Part shown: one piece after another, positions 56,614 through 64,000 of the stretch | How positions within the stretch are numbered: position 1 is the first letter of the stretch | Layout of the letters: every line of letters starts with the position of its first letter | Assembly (NCBI GenBank): GCA_002712765.1 | Contig: PAUP01000046.1 | Coordinates: 1-64,000 of the forward strand | DNA length: 64,000 bases | DNA from: Cytophagaceae bacterium | GTDB taxonomy: Bacteria > Bacteroidota > Bacteroidia > Flavobacteriales > Flavobacteriaceae | Direction of reading: 5' to 3' | Position numbers and translations under genes: made by a program | The notes under the pieces: model-generated | The model's input: only the letters and a program-made list of their open reading frames with translations | The model's database searches: none | What the model was told of the DNA's origin: nothing

Positions 56614-57162
56614 ATGAAACTTAAATACCTCTTTATTATTGCCCTATTCGCTTTCGCGAAAGCCACCACAGCACAAGTTGATGCTAAAGCGACACCAGGT
56701 GAAGTCATTCCAGATTTTGGGAAGACGTACCTGATCACTGATCCAGATTTTAAAACAGATACTACCCTGACCTTTAAAGCGGTTTTTGATGTATCAAAAG
56801 CTCCAGAAGATCCGGCCCTACGCAATCCCTACATAGAGACTATTGCCCGCTTTTTGAATATGCATCAAAAAGCAGGTGTTCCCATATCACAACTAAAGGT
56901 GCGTATGGCGATGCATGGCCAGGCCTCATATGGCTTACTCAAAAATGAATTTTACAAAGAAAAATTTGGGGTAGACAATCCTAATATCGCCCTTTTAGAA
57001 GCTATAAATAACGCTGGTGTAGACATTATACTATGTGGGCAAACCGCAGGCGCTCGTAATTTACCCGAAGCCCGAAGATTACCCCTTACCCAAATGGCCT
57101 TATCGGCTATGACGATTCTGATACAATCACAAGAAGAGGGCTATCGTATGATCGCTTTTTGA
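56614..57162 (+). CDS. Secreted DsrE-like protein
   Basis: 182 residues with a signal peptide of about 21 residues that contains AFAKA, written by palindrome copy 9, and ends TTAQ. The mature part has the DsrE/DsrF-like pattern: RFLNMHQKAGVPISQLKVRM, then AMHGQASYGLLKNEFY, ALLEAINNAGVDIILCGQTA and QMALSAMTILIQSQEEGYRM. The Cys in ILCGQTA sits where sulfur-relay members carry theirs. It precedes two M20 amidohydrolase genes. The function in this context is unknown. Confidence 0.8.
   Translation: MKLKYLFIIALFAFAKATTAQVDAKATPGEVIPDFGKTYLITDPDFKTDTTLTFKAVFDVSKAPEDPALRNPYIETIARFLNMHQKAGVPISQLKVRMAMHGQASYGLLKNEFYKEKFGVDNPNIALLEAINNAGVDIILCGQTAGARNLPEARRLPLTQMALSAMTILIQSQEEGYRMIAF
56650..56663. repeat. 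Palindrome GCTTTCGCGAAAGC, copy 9
   Basis: Exact copy, read AFAKA inside the hydrophobic core/end of a signal peptide (IIALFAFAKATTAQ). Confidence 0.9.
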
Positions 57163-57211
57163 CTTGTTCAAAATGCTGTATCTTTTCAATCACAATTTAA
57201 AATGCCTACCC

Positions 57212-58489
57212 ATGACAAAAAAACGACAACTAGTACTGCTAGCGATTTTATTACCAATAATTACTTGGGCCCAAACCGATATCGACCAAGATATCGCTGC
57301 CGTTAAAGATAAGGTGATAGAATGGCGACGCGATTTTCACCAAAATCCAGAATTGGGAAACCGAGAATTTAGAACGGCCGAAAAAATTGCCAATCACCTC
57401 AAGCGACTTGGATTGGAAGTACAGACTGGGGTTGCAAAAACAGGAGTCGTAGGTATTCTTAAAGGAGACAGCCCAGGTAAGGTAGTGGCCCTTCGTGCCG
57501 ATATCGATGCCTTACCTGTCACCGAACGTGTTGAACTCCCATTTAAATCTGAGGTAACCACCACCTTTTTAGGGAAGGAAACTGGCGTTATGCATGCCTG
57601 TGGTCACGACACACATACGGCAATCCTCATGGGAGTAGCAGAAGTGCTCTCTAAAAATAAAGACAAAATAAAGGGCACGGTCAAATTTATATTTCAACCC
57701 TCAGAAGAAGGCCCACCACCCGGTGAAGAAGGCGGGGCAAAACTGATGGTCAAAGAAGGTGTTTTAGAAAATCCAGCCGTAGATGCCATATTTGGACTGC
57801 ATATCAACTCGAGCACACCAGTCAATACCATTCGTTATAAACCTGGTGGCACTATGGCGGCTACAGAGCGATTTGTAGTAAATGTCAAAGGTAAACAAAC
57901 ACACGGAAGTCAACCCTGGAGTGGTGTTGACCCTATTTATATTGCCGCCAAAATTGTAGATGGATTTCAAAGTATCATCTCCAGAGAAAGCCAGCTCACC
58001 AATGAGGCTGCAGTGATTACCGTAGGTAAAATCAGTGCAGGATTGAGATTTAATATTATCCCAGAAAGTGCCGAGATGATAGGTACGGTACGCACCTTAG
58101 ATCCTGATATGCGTACCAAAATTATCAAAAGAATGAATGAAATGGCTCGCGACATTGCTAAGGCCTATGGAGGAGAAGCCAGCATCGATTGGCAAAATAT
58201 GACCGTAGTTACGTTTAATGATCTCGACCTAACCGCGCAAATGTTACCTACCCTACAAAAAGTAGGTGGCGCCCAAAATATCCAACTTACTAAAGCGACT
58301 ACTGGAGGTGAAGACTTTTCCTTTTTTCAAGAAAAGGTACCTGGTTTTTATTTCTTTTTGGGTGGCATGACCCCAGGCAATACAACAGCTTATCCACATC
58401 ATACCCCCGATTTTTTTATCGACGAATCTGGATTTCAATTAGGGGTCAAAGCGCTTAGTCAAATGAGTATCGATTACCTTAATCAATAA
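57212..58489 (+). CDS. Secreted M20 family amidohydrolase (hippurate hydrolase-like), paralogue A
   Basis: 425 residues from ATG 57212 (MTKKRQLVLLAILLPIITWA then Q), with a normal signal peptide; the frame open from a TTG at 57164 adds non-conserved residues. M20D motifs: RRDFHQNPELGNREFRT, ALRADIDALPV, MHACGHDTHTAILMG (metal Cys/His), FQPSEEGPPPGEEGGAKLM and GLHINSS, ending GGEDFSFF and PHHTPDFFIDE. It should hydrolyse N-acyl amino acids in the periplasm. The next gene is a close tandem paralogue. Confidence 0.92.
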   Translation: MTKKRQLVLLAILLPIITWAQTDIDQDIAAVKDKVIEWRRDFHQNPELGNREFRTAEKIANHLKRLGLEVQTGVAKTGVVGILKGDSPGKVVALRADIDALPVTERVELPFKSEVTTTFLGKETGVMHACGHDTHTAILMGVAEVLSKNKDKIKGTVKFIFQPSEEGPPPGEEGGAKLMVKEGVLENPAVDAIFGLHINSSTPVNTIRYKPGGTMAATERFVVNVKGKQTHGSQPWSGVDPIYIAAKIVDGFQSIISRESQLTNEAAVITVGKISAGLRFNIIPESAEMIGTVRTLDPDMRTKIIKRMNEMARDIAKAYGGEASIDWQNMTVVTFNDLDLTAQMLPTLQKVGGAQNIQLTKATTGGEDFSFFQEKVPGFYFFLGGMTPGNTTAYPHHTPDFFIDESGFQLGVKALSQMSIDYLNQ

Positions 58490-58519
58490 TTAAACAACAG
58501 TAAAAATAAATCCATCAGC

Positions 58520-59809
58520 ATGAAAACAGTCAAACCGCTAGTCCTCGCCGTGATTATTGCTTTTTGCGCTTTCGCGAAAGCACAAACAGTAGTAAACCAA
58601 ACCATAGACAAAGACATTAACGCCATAGAAACCAAAGTCATCGACTGGCGTCGGGATTTTCATCAAAACCCAGAATTGGGAAATCGAGAATTTAAAACTG
58701 CCGAAAAAATTGCCGCCCACCTCAAATCTTTGGGTATGGATGTAGAAACGGGTATTGCCAAGACCGGCGTTGTGGGTATTTTAAAGGGAAAACGCCCCGG
58801 TCGGGTTTTGGCCCTTCGCGCCGATATTGATGGGCTACCGGTACCAGAACGTGCCGATTTACCTTTCAAATCTACGGCCAAAGGTGAATATCGTGGTAAC
58901 GAAGTACCTGTAATGCACGCCTGTGGTCATGATACGCATATCGCCATATTGATGGGCGTAGCCGAAGTGCTATCAAAAAATAATGACTTTGCCGGTACGG
59001 TCAAGTTTATCTTTCAACCCGCCGAAGAAGGAGCCCCTCCGGGAGAAGAAGGTGGCGCCGAGCTTATGGTCAAAGAGAACGTCTTAAAAAACCCAGATGT
59101 CGATGCGATTTTTGGGCTGCACATTGGTTCTGGTCAGGATATAAATACCATTGCCTATAAACCTGCAGGCATTATGGCAGCCTCTCAGAGTTTTACCATC
59201 AATGTCAAAGGAAAACAGAGTCATGGGTCTACCCCTTGGACGAGTATTGATCCGATCATGGCCGCTGTCAAAATTATTGATGGCCTGCAAACCATTATCT
59301 CTAGAGAATCACCTTTAACTAGAGAAGCAGCTGTATTATCTATAGGTAAAATTGAAGCTGGTGTACGCTCTAATATCATCCCAGAGAGCGCTCAAATTAT
59401 TGGCACCTTACGTACACTAGATTACGATATGCAACGTCAAATCAACAAACGCATGAAAGAAATGGTACCAGCTATAGCGGCAGCCTACAGAGCTGAGGCT
59501 ACTATAGATATTCCTGCAGGCTATCCCATTACTTACAATGATCCAGAACTCACCACACAAATGCTACCTACCTTTGAGCGTGTAGCAGGAAAGGATAATG
59601 TTCATTTGATTAAAGCCATTACAGGTGCCGAAGATTTTTCCTTTTTTGCCAAAGAAGTTCCCGGATTGTACTTTTTCTTAGGAGGTAAAACTCCAGGAAG
59701 TAAAGAAGCCTTCCCGCATCACACACCTGATTTCTTTATTGATGAAGGCGGGTTGTTATTAGGTGTCAAGACTTTTGTACAAATGACTTATGATTATTTG
59801 GGACAGTAA
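58520..59809 (+). CDS. Secreted M20 family amidohydrolase, paralogue B
   Basis: 429 residues, starting 30 bp after paralogue A and aligning with it end to end with the same motifs (RRDFHQNPELGNREFKT, MHACGHDTHIAILMG, FQPAEEGAPPGEEGGAELM and GAEDFSFF). The signal peptide ends CAFAKAQ, where AKA before Gln is a signal-peptidase I site created by palindrome copy 10. Paralogue A has ITWAQ there instead. Specificity differences cannot be read. Confidence 0.92.
   Translation: MKTVKPLVLAVIIAFCAFAKAQTVVNQTIDKDINAIETKVIDWRRDFHQNPELGNREFKTAEKIAAHLKSLGMDVETGIAKTGVVGILKGKRPGRVLALRADIDGLPVPERADLPFKSTAKGEYRGNEVPVMHACGHDTHIAILMGVAEVLSKNNDFAGTVKFIFQPAEEGAPPGEEGGAELMVKENVLKNPDVDAIFGLHIGSGQDINTIAYKPAGIMAASQSFTINVKGKQSHGSTPWTSIDPIMAAVKIIDGLQTIISRESPLTREAAVLSIGKIEAGVRSNIIPESAQIIGTLRTLDYDMQRQINKRMKEMVPAIAAAYRAEATIDIPAGYPITYNDPELTTQMLPTFERVAGKDNVHLIKAITGAEDFSFFAKEVPGLYFFLGGKTPGSKEAFPHHTPDFFIDEGGLLLGVKTFVQMTYDYLGQ
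58568..58581. repeat. Palindrome GCTTTCGCGAAAGC, copy 10
   Basis: Exact copy, read AFAKA, supplying the AxA cleavage motif of paralogue B. It is absent from the aligned position of tandem paralogue A. Confidence 0.9.
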
Positions 59810-59872
59810 AACGGTTAATAACACTACACATTGTAATTTAACAATCCTCTATTTGACATAGCAAACAGTTAT

Positions 59873-61453
59873 ATGGATTCAATTTTATCTTTTTTGGCAA
59901 GTATTCCTTGGTGGGGTTATCTGCTCTTCGGGCTTGTGATCATTGCCATACGAGACGTATTACAACGCAAACACACCATAAGTCATAATTTTCCAATCGT
60001 AGGCCATATAAGGTATATGCTAGAGAGTATTGGACCAGAAATGCGTCAGTATTTTGTGGCCAATAACCGTGAGGAACTCCCTTTTAATCGCATAGAGCGA
60101 GGTTGGATTTACGCCTCGGCCAAAAAAGAGAACAACTATGAAGGTTTTGGCACCGATAGAGATATTTATTCGCATCATCACATCTTTATTAATAATGCGA
60201 TGATGTCTTATAAAGTCGAGCCCGACCATCCCAACGCTAAGGACAAAACTTTTTTGCCCTGTGCCAAGGTTATAGGTAGCTATCACCATCGCAGGCGCCC
60301 TTATAGACCCGCTTCTATTATTAATGTTTCGGCTATGAGTTTTGGATCGTTGAGCGCTAGAGCTGTGGCCTCCTTAAATCAAGGTGTTCAAATCGCAGGT
60401 GCTTACCACAACACAGGAGAAGGTGGTCTTTCTCCCTATCACAGTCATGGAGGTGATGTAGTCTTTCATTTTGGCACAGGTTACTTTGGTGTGCGTACGC
60501 CAGAGGGTAATTTCTCTATGGAGAAGATGAAAGCGCTAGTAGATCAGCATCCTTTTATCAGAGCTATAGAAGTCAAATTATCTCAGGGTGCCAAGCCTGG
60601 GAAAGGTGGGGTCTTACCCGGAGCCAAAATCTCCAAAGAAATCGCAGAAATCAGAGGAGTTGAAGAAGGCAAAGACGTGCTCTCTCCTCCTATTCATAAG
60701 GCCTTTAGCAATGTCTCCGAAATGGTAGATTTTATTGAAGCTATTGCCCAAGAAACAGGCTTGCCTGTTGGTATTAAAGCTGCCATTGGCAAATTAGATC
60801 AGTGGGAAGAATTGGCCGATATTATGGTCAAAACAGGGAAAGGCCCAGATTTTATTACCATAGATGGTGGCGAAGGTGGTACGGGTGCTGCTCCACCTAG
60901 TTTTGCAGATCATGTTTCGCTGCCGTGGGTCTATGGCTTTAGTGATTTTTACAAGTTGTTTCAAGATAAAGGACTCTCAGAGCATTTGGTTTTTATAGGC
61001 AGTGGTAAACTAGGTTTTCCTGCAAAAGCAGCTATGGCCTTTGCTATGGGTGTAGACTGTATAAATGTAGCCAGAGAAGCGATGATGAGTATAGGATGCA
61101 TACAGGCGCAAATATGTCATACCAATCGCTGTCCTAGTGGAGTGGCCACACAAAGTAAATGGTTGCAACGCGGGATTGACGTACCACTCAAGGCAGACAG
61201 ACTTGCCCAGTATTTTAAAACCTTTAGAAAAGAACTGATAGAAATTACGCATGCCTCGGGCTATGAACATCCATGCCAATATACCATGGCAGATGTAGAG
61301 ATTAATGTAGATGACCACAATTTGAGCAAAAAACTCGATAAAGCCTACTTTTACGAGAAAACACCAGTCCCCTTTGAGGGGATGCAAGCCTTATACGATT
61401 GCATCCATCTGGGTGGACAAAACAAAAGAGCCATGGAGCACGAACCTGCTTAA
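59873..61453 (+). CDS. Glutamate-synthase-like FMN-binding membrane protein
   Basis: 526 residues. An N-terminal transmembrane helix (about 8-28, IPWWGYLLFGLVIIAI) precedes a domain like the FMN-binding central part of GltB: NVSAMSFGSLSARAVASLNQ, HNTGEGGLSPYH, KLSQGAKPGKGGVLPGAKIS, TIDGGEGGTGAAPPSFADHV and the Cys-rich CIQAQICHTNRCPSGVATQ. It lacks the glutaminase domain, so it is not a complete glutamate synthase. The electron donor and substrate are unknown. Confidence 0.88.
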   Translation: MDSILSFLASIPWWGYLLFGLVIIAIRDVLQRKHTISHNFPIVGHIRYMLESIGPEMRQYFVANNREELPFNRIERGWIYASAKKENNYEGFGTDRDIYSHHHIFINNAMMSYKVEPDHPNAKDKTFLPCAKVIGSYHHRRRPYRPASIINVSAMSFGSLSARAVASLNQGVQIAGAYHNTGEGGLSPYHSHGGDVVFHFGTGYFGVRTPEGNFSMEKMKALVDQHPFIRAIEVKLSQGAKPGKGGVLPGAKISKEIAEIRGVEEGKDVLSPPIHKAFSNVSEMVDFIEAIAQETGLPVGIKAAIGKLDQWEELADIMVKTGKGPDFITIDGGEGGTGAAPPSFADHVSLPWVYGFSDFYKLFQDKGLSEHLVFIGSGKLGFPAKAAMAFAMGVDCINVAREAMMSIGCIQAQICHTNRCPSGVATQSKWLQRGIDVPLKADRLAQYFKTFRKELIEITHASGYEHPCQYTMADVEINVDDHNLSKKLDKAYFYEKTPVPFEGMQALYDCIHLGGQNKRAMEHEPA

Positions 61454-61470
61454 TTCTTCTTTAAAATAGG

Positions 61471-61500
61471 AAAGCACTTCTCTTTGAGAAGTGCTTTTTT
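61471..61500. terminator. Bidirectional terminator between convergent genes
   Basis: The 12-bp stem AAAGCACTTCTC/GAGAAGTGCTTT has a TTT loop, followed by T on the right. It separates the glutamate-synthase-like gene from the leftward curlin gene. Confidence 0.88.
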
Positions 61501-61511
61501 TTGAATACCCA

Positions 61512-62471
61512 TCAATTCATAAAAATACAGGCTACATTAAAGTTTCCGGTTTGACTCAAACTCACGCTATGCGGTCCTCCTGTGGCATATTGAAATACTT
61601 TGACACAGTTATTATCTCCTAATTGTTCTACTTTGGCGATGTGATCGTTGCCTTGTTGTAAAATGGTGTTTTTATTAAAATCACCTACTTGTCTCACATC
61701 ACTCAAATGGCGGTTCCCTTGTTGATCTACAGCATTGGTATTAAAATCACCTTCTTGGTAAGAAAAATGTCTATTCTTGTTACCAAGTTGCTGTGTATCT
61801 ACCTGATTCCCATCGCCTATTTGATCGGTATCTACACGGTTGCGAATACCTTTCTGATTAGTCTCTACATTATTAATTAGGCCATTTTGAAAGGCATCGG
61901 CCACATTGCGATTTCCTTCCTGATAGGTCTCGACTTGATTAAGTAGCCCAATCTGATCTACGTCAGATCTATTTCTCTTACCAAATTGGGTAATCTGACT
62001 TCTGTTGGCTGACCCGATTTGACTAATATCAGATTGATTTTGATTACCCAATTGTATCACAGCGGTGTTATTTAAATTTCCCAACTGAAACACATCAGCA
62101 TCGTTACGATTGCCTAGCTGTTCTAGTTCACTTTCGTTATCAGAACCTATTTGATCGATATCGCTATCATTAAAATGCCCATCTTGGTACGAACTGGCAA
62201 AATTGCCTGTACCCACCTGAATCATATCTGCTCCATTTTGATTCCCAATTTGATCGACGTCTGCCTCGTTTAATTGTCCAGATTGAAAGGTGTCGGCATC
62301 ATTAAAAAAACCGTTTTGATTGATATTAGAATCATTGGGATTGGCTAGTGTTCCTCCAAACTGTGTAGCTGTAGCCGTATTGGAGAAATTACTTTGTGTG
62401 ATGCTTACACTTTGTGCGTGAAGCATACATGCGGTTAGTAGTGCGATTGCACTTAATACTGTTGTTTTCAT
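61512..62471 (-). CDS. Second curlin-repeat (CsgA-like) protein
   Basis: 319 residues from ATG 62469-62471 (MKTTVLSAIALLTACMLHAQ is the signal peptide); the frame open to 62522 adds 17 non-signal residues. The mature part consists of about 22 units of 11-12 residues with the pattern DxxQ(I/L)GxxN, much more regular than in the first curlin gene and without its LIWG/NGGF inserts. The C-terminus has two Cys (DNNCVKVFQ and FNVACIFMN) that could form a disulfide cap. No curli assembly genes are nearby. It could be a minor or nucleating subunit (CsgB-like); that is inference. Confidence 0.83.
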   Translation of the reverse strand: MKTTVLSAIALLTACMLHAQSVSITQSNFSNTATATQFGGTLANPNDSNINQNGFFNDADTFQSGQLNEADVDQIGNQNGADMIQVGTGNFASSYQDGHFNDSDIDQIGSDNESELEQLGNRNDADVFQLGNLNNTAVIQLGNQNQSDISQIGSANRSQITQFGKRNRSDVDQIGLLNQVETYQEGNRNVADAFQNGLINNVETNQKGIRNRVDTDQIGDGNQVDTQQLGNKNRHFSYQEGDFNTNAVDQQGNRHLSDVRQVGDFNKNTILQQGNDHIAKVEQLGDNNCVKVFQYATGGPHSVSLSQTGNFNVACIFMN

Positions 62472-62574
62472 AATAAAAGTTTTAAAAGGTCTTAGACCCT
62501 GGTTACAACCTATATAAGTCACATTGTCAATTTGTTACCTCCGCAATTTGACCTTTTCACAATACCGATAACAT

Positions 62575-62612
62575 AAAAAAGCACCACTGTTTTTATTAGT
62601 GGTGCTTTTAAG
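62575..62612 (-). terminator. Terminator-like hairpin in the leader side of the second curlin gene
   Basis: On the minus strand AAAGCACCACT/AGTGGTGCTTT is followed by TTTTTT. It lies 104 bp upstream of the curlin start codon on the same strand, so it would stop a transcript coming from the right, either a small RNA or an attenuated curlin leader. Confidence 0.65.
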
Positions 62613-62669
62613 AGACCATTTCCCCCAAAATGGCGCTCAGATATTAACCTTTTCTTTATTGCTTATAGA

Positions 62670-62698
62670 TACCCCTTTAACATTTTTGTTACCCCTTT
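62670..62698. promoter_or_regulatory. Pair of TACCCCTTT motifs
   Basis: Two copies, at 62670-62678 and 62690-62698, are 20 bp apart. The same nine bases occur at 25298-25306 over the promoter of the first curlin gene, suggesting a shared regulator site. Confidence 0.35.
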
Positions 62699-62814
62699 TC
62701 TTTACTTTTAGTTATCATCTGCCCTAAAAAGGCAAGAACATACCATTTCTAAATATCCAGCGTTGTATCAATGTTCAATTTCTACTACATTTACATACTT
62801 AAACCTACTAACCC

Positions 62815-63333
62815 ATGGAATTTAACCTAGTCAATCTCGCTTTTAATTTATTGCCTGCTGTTATCGTCGCTCTGATCGCATATTATTTTTTTAGTCAATA
62901 CACCAAAAACGAAGAAGGCCGTCGCAGGTTTTTATTACATAAAGACAGCCAAGCTACTGCGCTGCCACTTCGTTTACAGGCATATGAACGACTTACTCTT
63001 TTTTTGGAACGCATTGCACCTGGCAATCTTTTGCTGCGCGTCAAACCCTACAATGATAACAAAGACGACTATGAGGCGCTATTACTCCAAACGATCAATC
63101 AAGAATTTGAACACAATCTTACACAACAAGTCTATGTCACCGAAGAATGTTGGAATGTCATTAGAACAGCCAAAAGCGCGACTGTAAGTATCATTCGTAA
63201 AACAAGTATGAACGAAAAAGTGACCACAAGTGACAAATTACGGGAGACCATTTTAAGAGACCTAATGGACAATCAAGCCCCGAGTGATGCCGGTTTATCA
63301 TATATTAAACAAGAGGTCGCCGAAATCATGTAA
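62815..63333 (+). CDS. Membrane-anchored conserved hypothetical (DUF7935-like)
   Basis: 172 residues. One N-terminal transmembrane helix (about 8-28, AFNLLPAVIVALIAYYFFSQY) is followed by a charged cytoplasmic part: ALPLRLQAYERLTLFLERIAPGNLLLRV, YEALLLQTINQEFEHNLTQQ and YVTEECWNVIRTAKSATVSII. This is a widely conserved Bacteroidota protein of unknown function. It is divergent from the curlin gene. Confidence 0.78.
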   Translation: MEFNLVNLAFNLLPAVIVALIAYYFFSQYTKNEEGRRRFLLHKDSQATALPLRLQAYERLTLFLERIAPGNLLLRVKPYNDNKDDYEALLLQTINQEFEHNLTQQVYVTEECWNVIRTAKSATVSIIRKTSMNEKVTTSDKLRETILRDLMDNQAPSDAGLSYIKQEVAEIM

Positions 63334-63345
63334 AAGTGGTATTGG

Positions 63346-64000
63346 CTACAATCCAATCCTTTCCAAATAAGCTATTTGTTTCTCCTCTAATTTTGGTTTG
63401 AGGGTAATGACTTCTTTTTTCCAGCGATCGTCTTTAAGGAGTTGTTGGAGTAATTGTCTTGCGCTTTCGCGAAAGCGCCAATTGATATGAACACTCGCTT
63501 GTATCAAATGCACTAAGCTCTCGGCTTCCCATAATTGAATTTGAGCTAAGTACTGAAAGGCCTGCAGCCGGCGTTGAAAAGGCTGATCAGGAGCTGTATA
63601 CCCCTTTAACTCTTCATATCGGGCGGTCATGGCGGCTTCCTGATCTTCATATCCAGGAGTAATTAAAGATAAAGCCAGCCATAAGCTTCGCACATTGGCA
63701 TCATTAAAACCAAAAATAGCTTTGGTTTGATCCAAAATAGCCCTTTGTTGCTGCACTCCATCGGGATGGGCATTAGAGGCTATCCATAACTTGTACAGTG
63801 CTATTTCTTGAGTGACATAACTCGCATCGTCTAGCAAATTTTTAAAGCGAGGTATTTTAGGGATGTTTTCTATAGATACAGACTCGGCAACGGCTTGTCT
63901 AATAAGAAGATCAGATCGCTCAAGAGCTGCGTTATAGAGCACTGCTGTTTCAGAAATTGGTGCTTCCGACAATTGATACACGGCTTCCTGTGCTAGATAG
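63346..64000 (-). CDS. C-terminal part of a large protein, probably an M1 aminopeptidase (partial)
   Basis: A leftward frame that stays open to the window edge (YLAQEAVYQLSEAP), so the start lies beyond 64000. The visible 218 residues are helical with HEAT-like spacing (SLWLALSLITPGYEDQEAAM, FQRRLQAFQYLAQIQLWEAE, QLLQQLLKDDRWKKEVITLK). This resembles the C-terminal domain of large Bacteroidota M1 peptidases, but no catalytic motif is in view. Palindrome copy 11 is read RFRES (NWRFRESARQL). It is convergent with the 62815 gene, 12 bp apart. Confidence 0.6.
   Translation of the reverse strand, partial: YLAQEAVYQLSEAPISETAVLYNAALERSDLLIRQAVAESVSIENIPKIPRFKNLLDDASYVTQEIALYKLWIASNAHPDGVQQQRAILDQTKAIFGFNDANVRSLWLALSLITPGYEDQEAAMTARYEELKGYTAPDQPFQRRLQAFQYLAQIQLWEAESLVHLIQASVHINWRFRESARQLLQQLLKDDRWKKEVITLKPKLEEKQIAYLERIGL
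63463..63476. repeat. Palindrome GCTTTCGCGAAAGC, copy 11
   Basis: Exact copy, read RFRES on the minus strand in a helical repeat domain. Confidence 0.9.

Larger units (their letters stand above)
62472..62814. other. Intergenic region upstream of the second curlin gene
   Basis: 343 bp between divergent genes. It contains a terminator-like hairpin (62575-62612), a CCATTT/AAATGG hairpin around 62617-62634 and two TACCCCTTT motifs (62670-62678 and 62690-62698). No open frame looks coding. Confidence 0.6.

Noticed and set aside
59873-61453. Functional glutamate synthase large subunit
   Set aside because: Only the FMN-binding GltB-like part is present, with an added membrane helix. The glutaminase domain and a small-subunit gene are missing.

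Overview
The window is ordinary chromosome from a member of the Bacteroidota, most likely a marine Flavobacteriaceae (a Dokdonia-like genus would fit, but the genus is a guess). The evidence is AT-rich DNA, TAnnTTTG-type -7 promoter elements, a type IX secretion (T9SS) sorting tail on a subtilisin-like protease, DUF4126 and DUF3822 proteins, curlin-repeat proteins and a Bacteroidota-style RNase P RNA. I see no prophage, plasmid, insertion sequence, CRISPR array, tRNA or rRNA operon.

Layout. 1-7.0 kb is a leftward surface-polysaccharide operon: a TviC/WbpP-like epimerase, a TviB/WbpO-like dehydrogenase, rfbBACD for dTDP-L-rhamnose, cysQ, and the start of a WbpD-like acetyltransferase. 7.2-20.8 kb holds envelope and housekeeping genes: a PlsC-like acyltransferase, kdsB, a RecD-like helicase, rsmD, the RNase P RNA on the minus strand, a nitronate monooxygenase-like gene, a secreted S8 protease, mnmA, a MORN-repeat protein and a triple-FAS1 lipoprotein. 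20.8-38.0 kb holds pyrD, pepT, a GH13 alpha-glucosidase, a curlin-repeat gene with a long structured leader, a type II NADH dehydrogenase, hisS, a MacB-like permease, an ECF sigma factor and uvrA. 38.2-47.6 kb is a rightward run of secreted proteins for peptide and amide turnover: a propeller-SnoaL protein, two amidohydrolases, a CBM9 lipoprotein, and M28 and M1 peptidases. 47.7-56.4 kb has holA, a PD-(D/E)XK protein, a GT2 glycosyltransferase, an OmpA-like lipoprotein, a leucine-rich-repeat protein, a YciO/Sua5 protein, an esterase and uvrD. 56.6-64 kb has a DsrE-like protein, a tandem pair of M20 amidohydrolases, a glutamate-synthase-like FMN protein, a second curlin-repeat gene, a membrane-anchored hypothetical and the C-terminal part of a large protein, probably an M1 aminopeptidase.

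The most unusual content is small repeated DNA. First, the perfect palindrome GCTTTCGCGAAAGC occurs exactly 11 times, mostly inside genes, where it is read as AFAKA (8 times) or RFRES (twice). It even forms the signal-peptidase site of one secreted M20 enzyme whose tandem paralogue lacks it. Second, a 45-bp repeat family is present as three in-frame copies inside cysQ and as about 1.7 diverged copies upstream of pyrD. Third, the upstream regions of the two curlin genes share a TACCCCTTT motif and contain hairpins suggestive of RNA-level or operator control. Fourth, three direct repeats spaced 32-33 bp precede the LRR gene.
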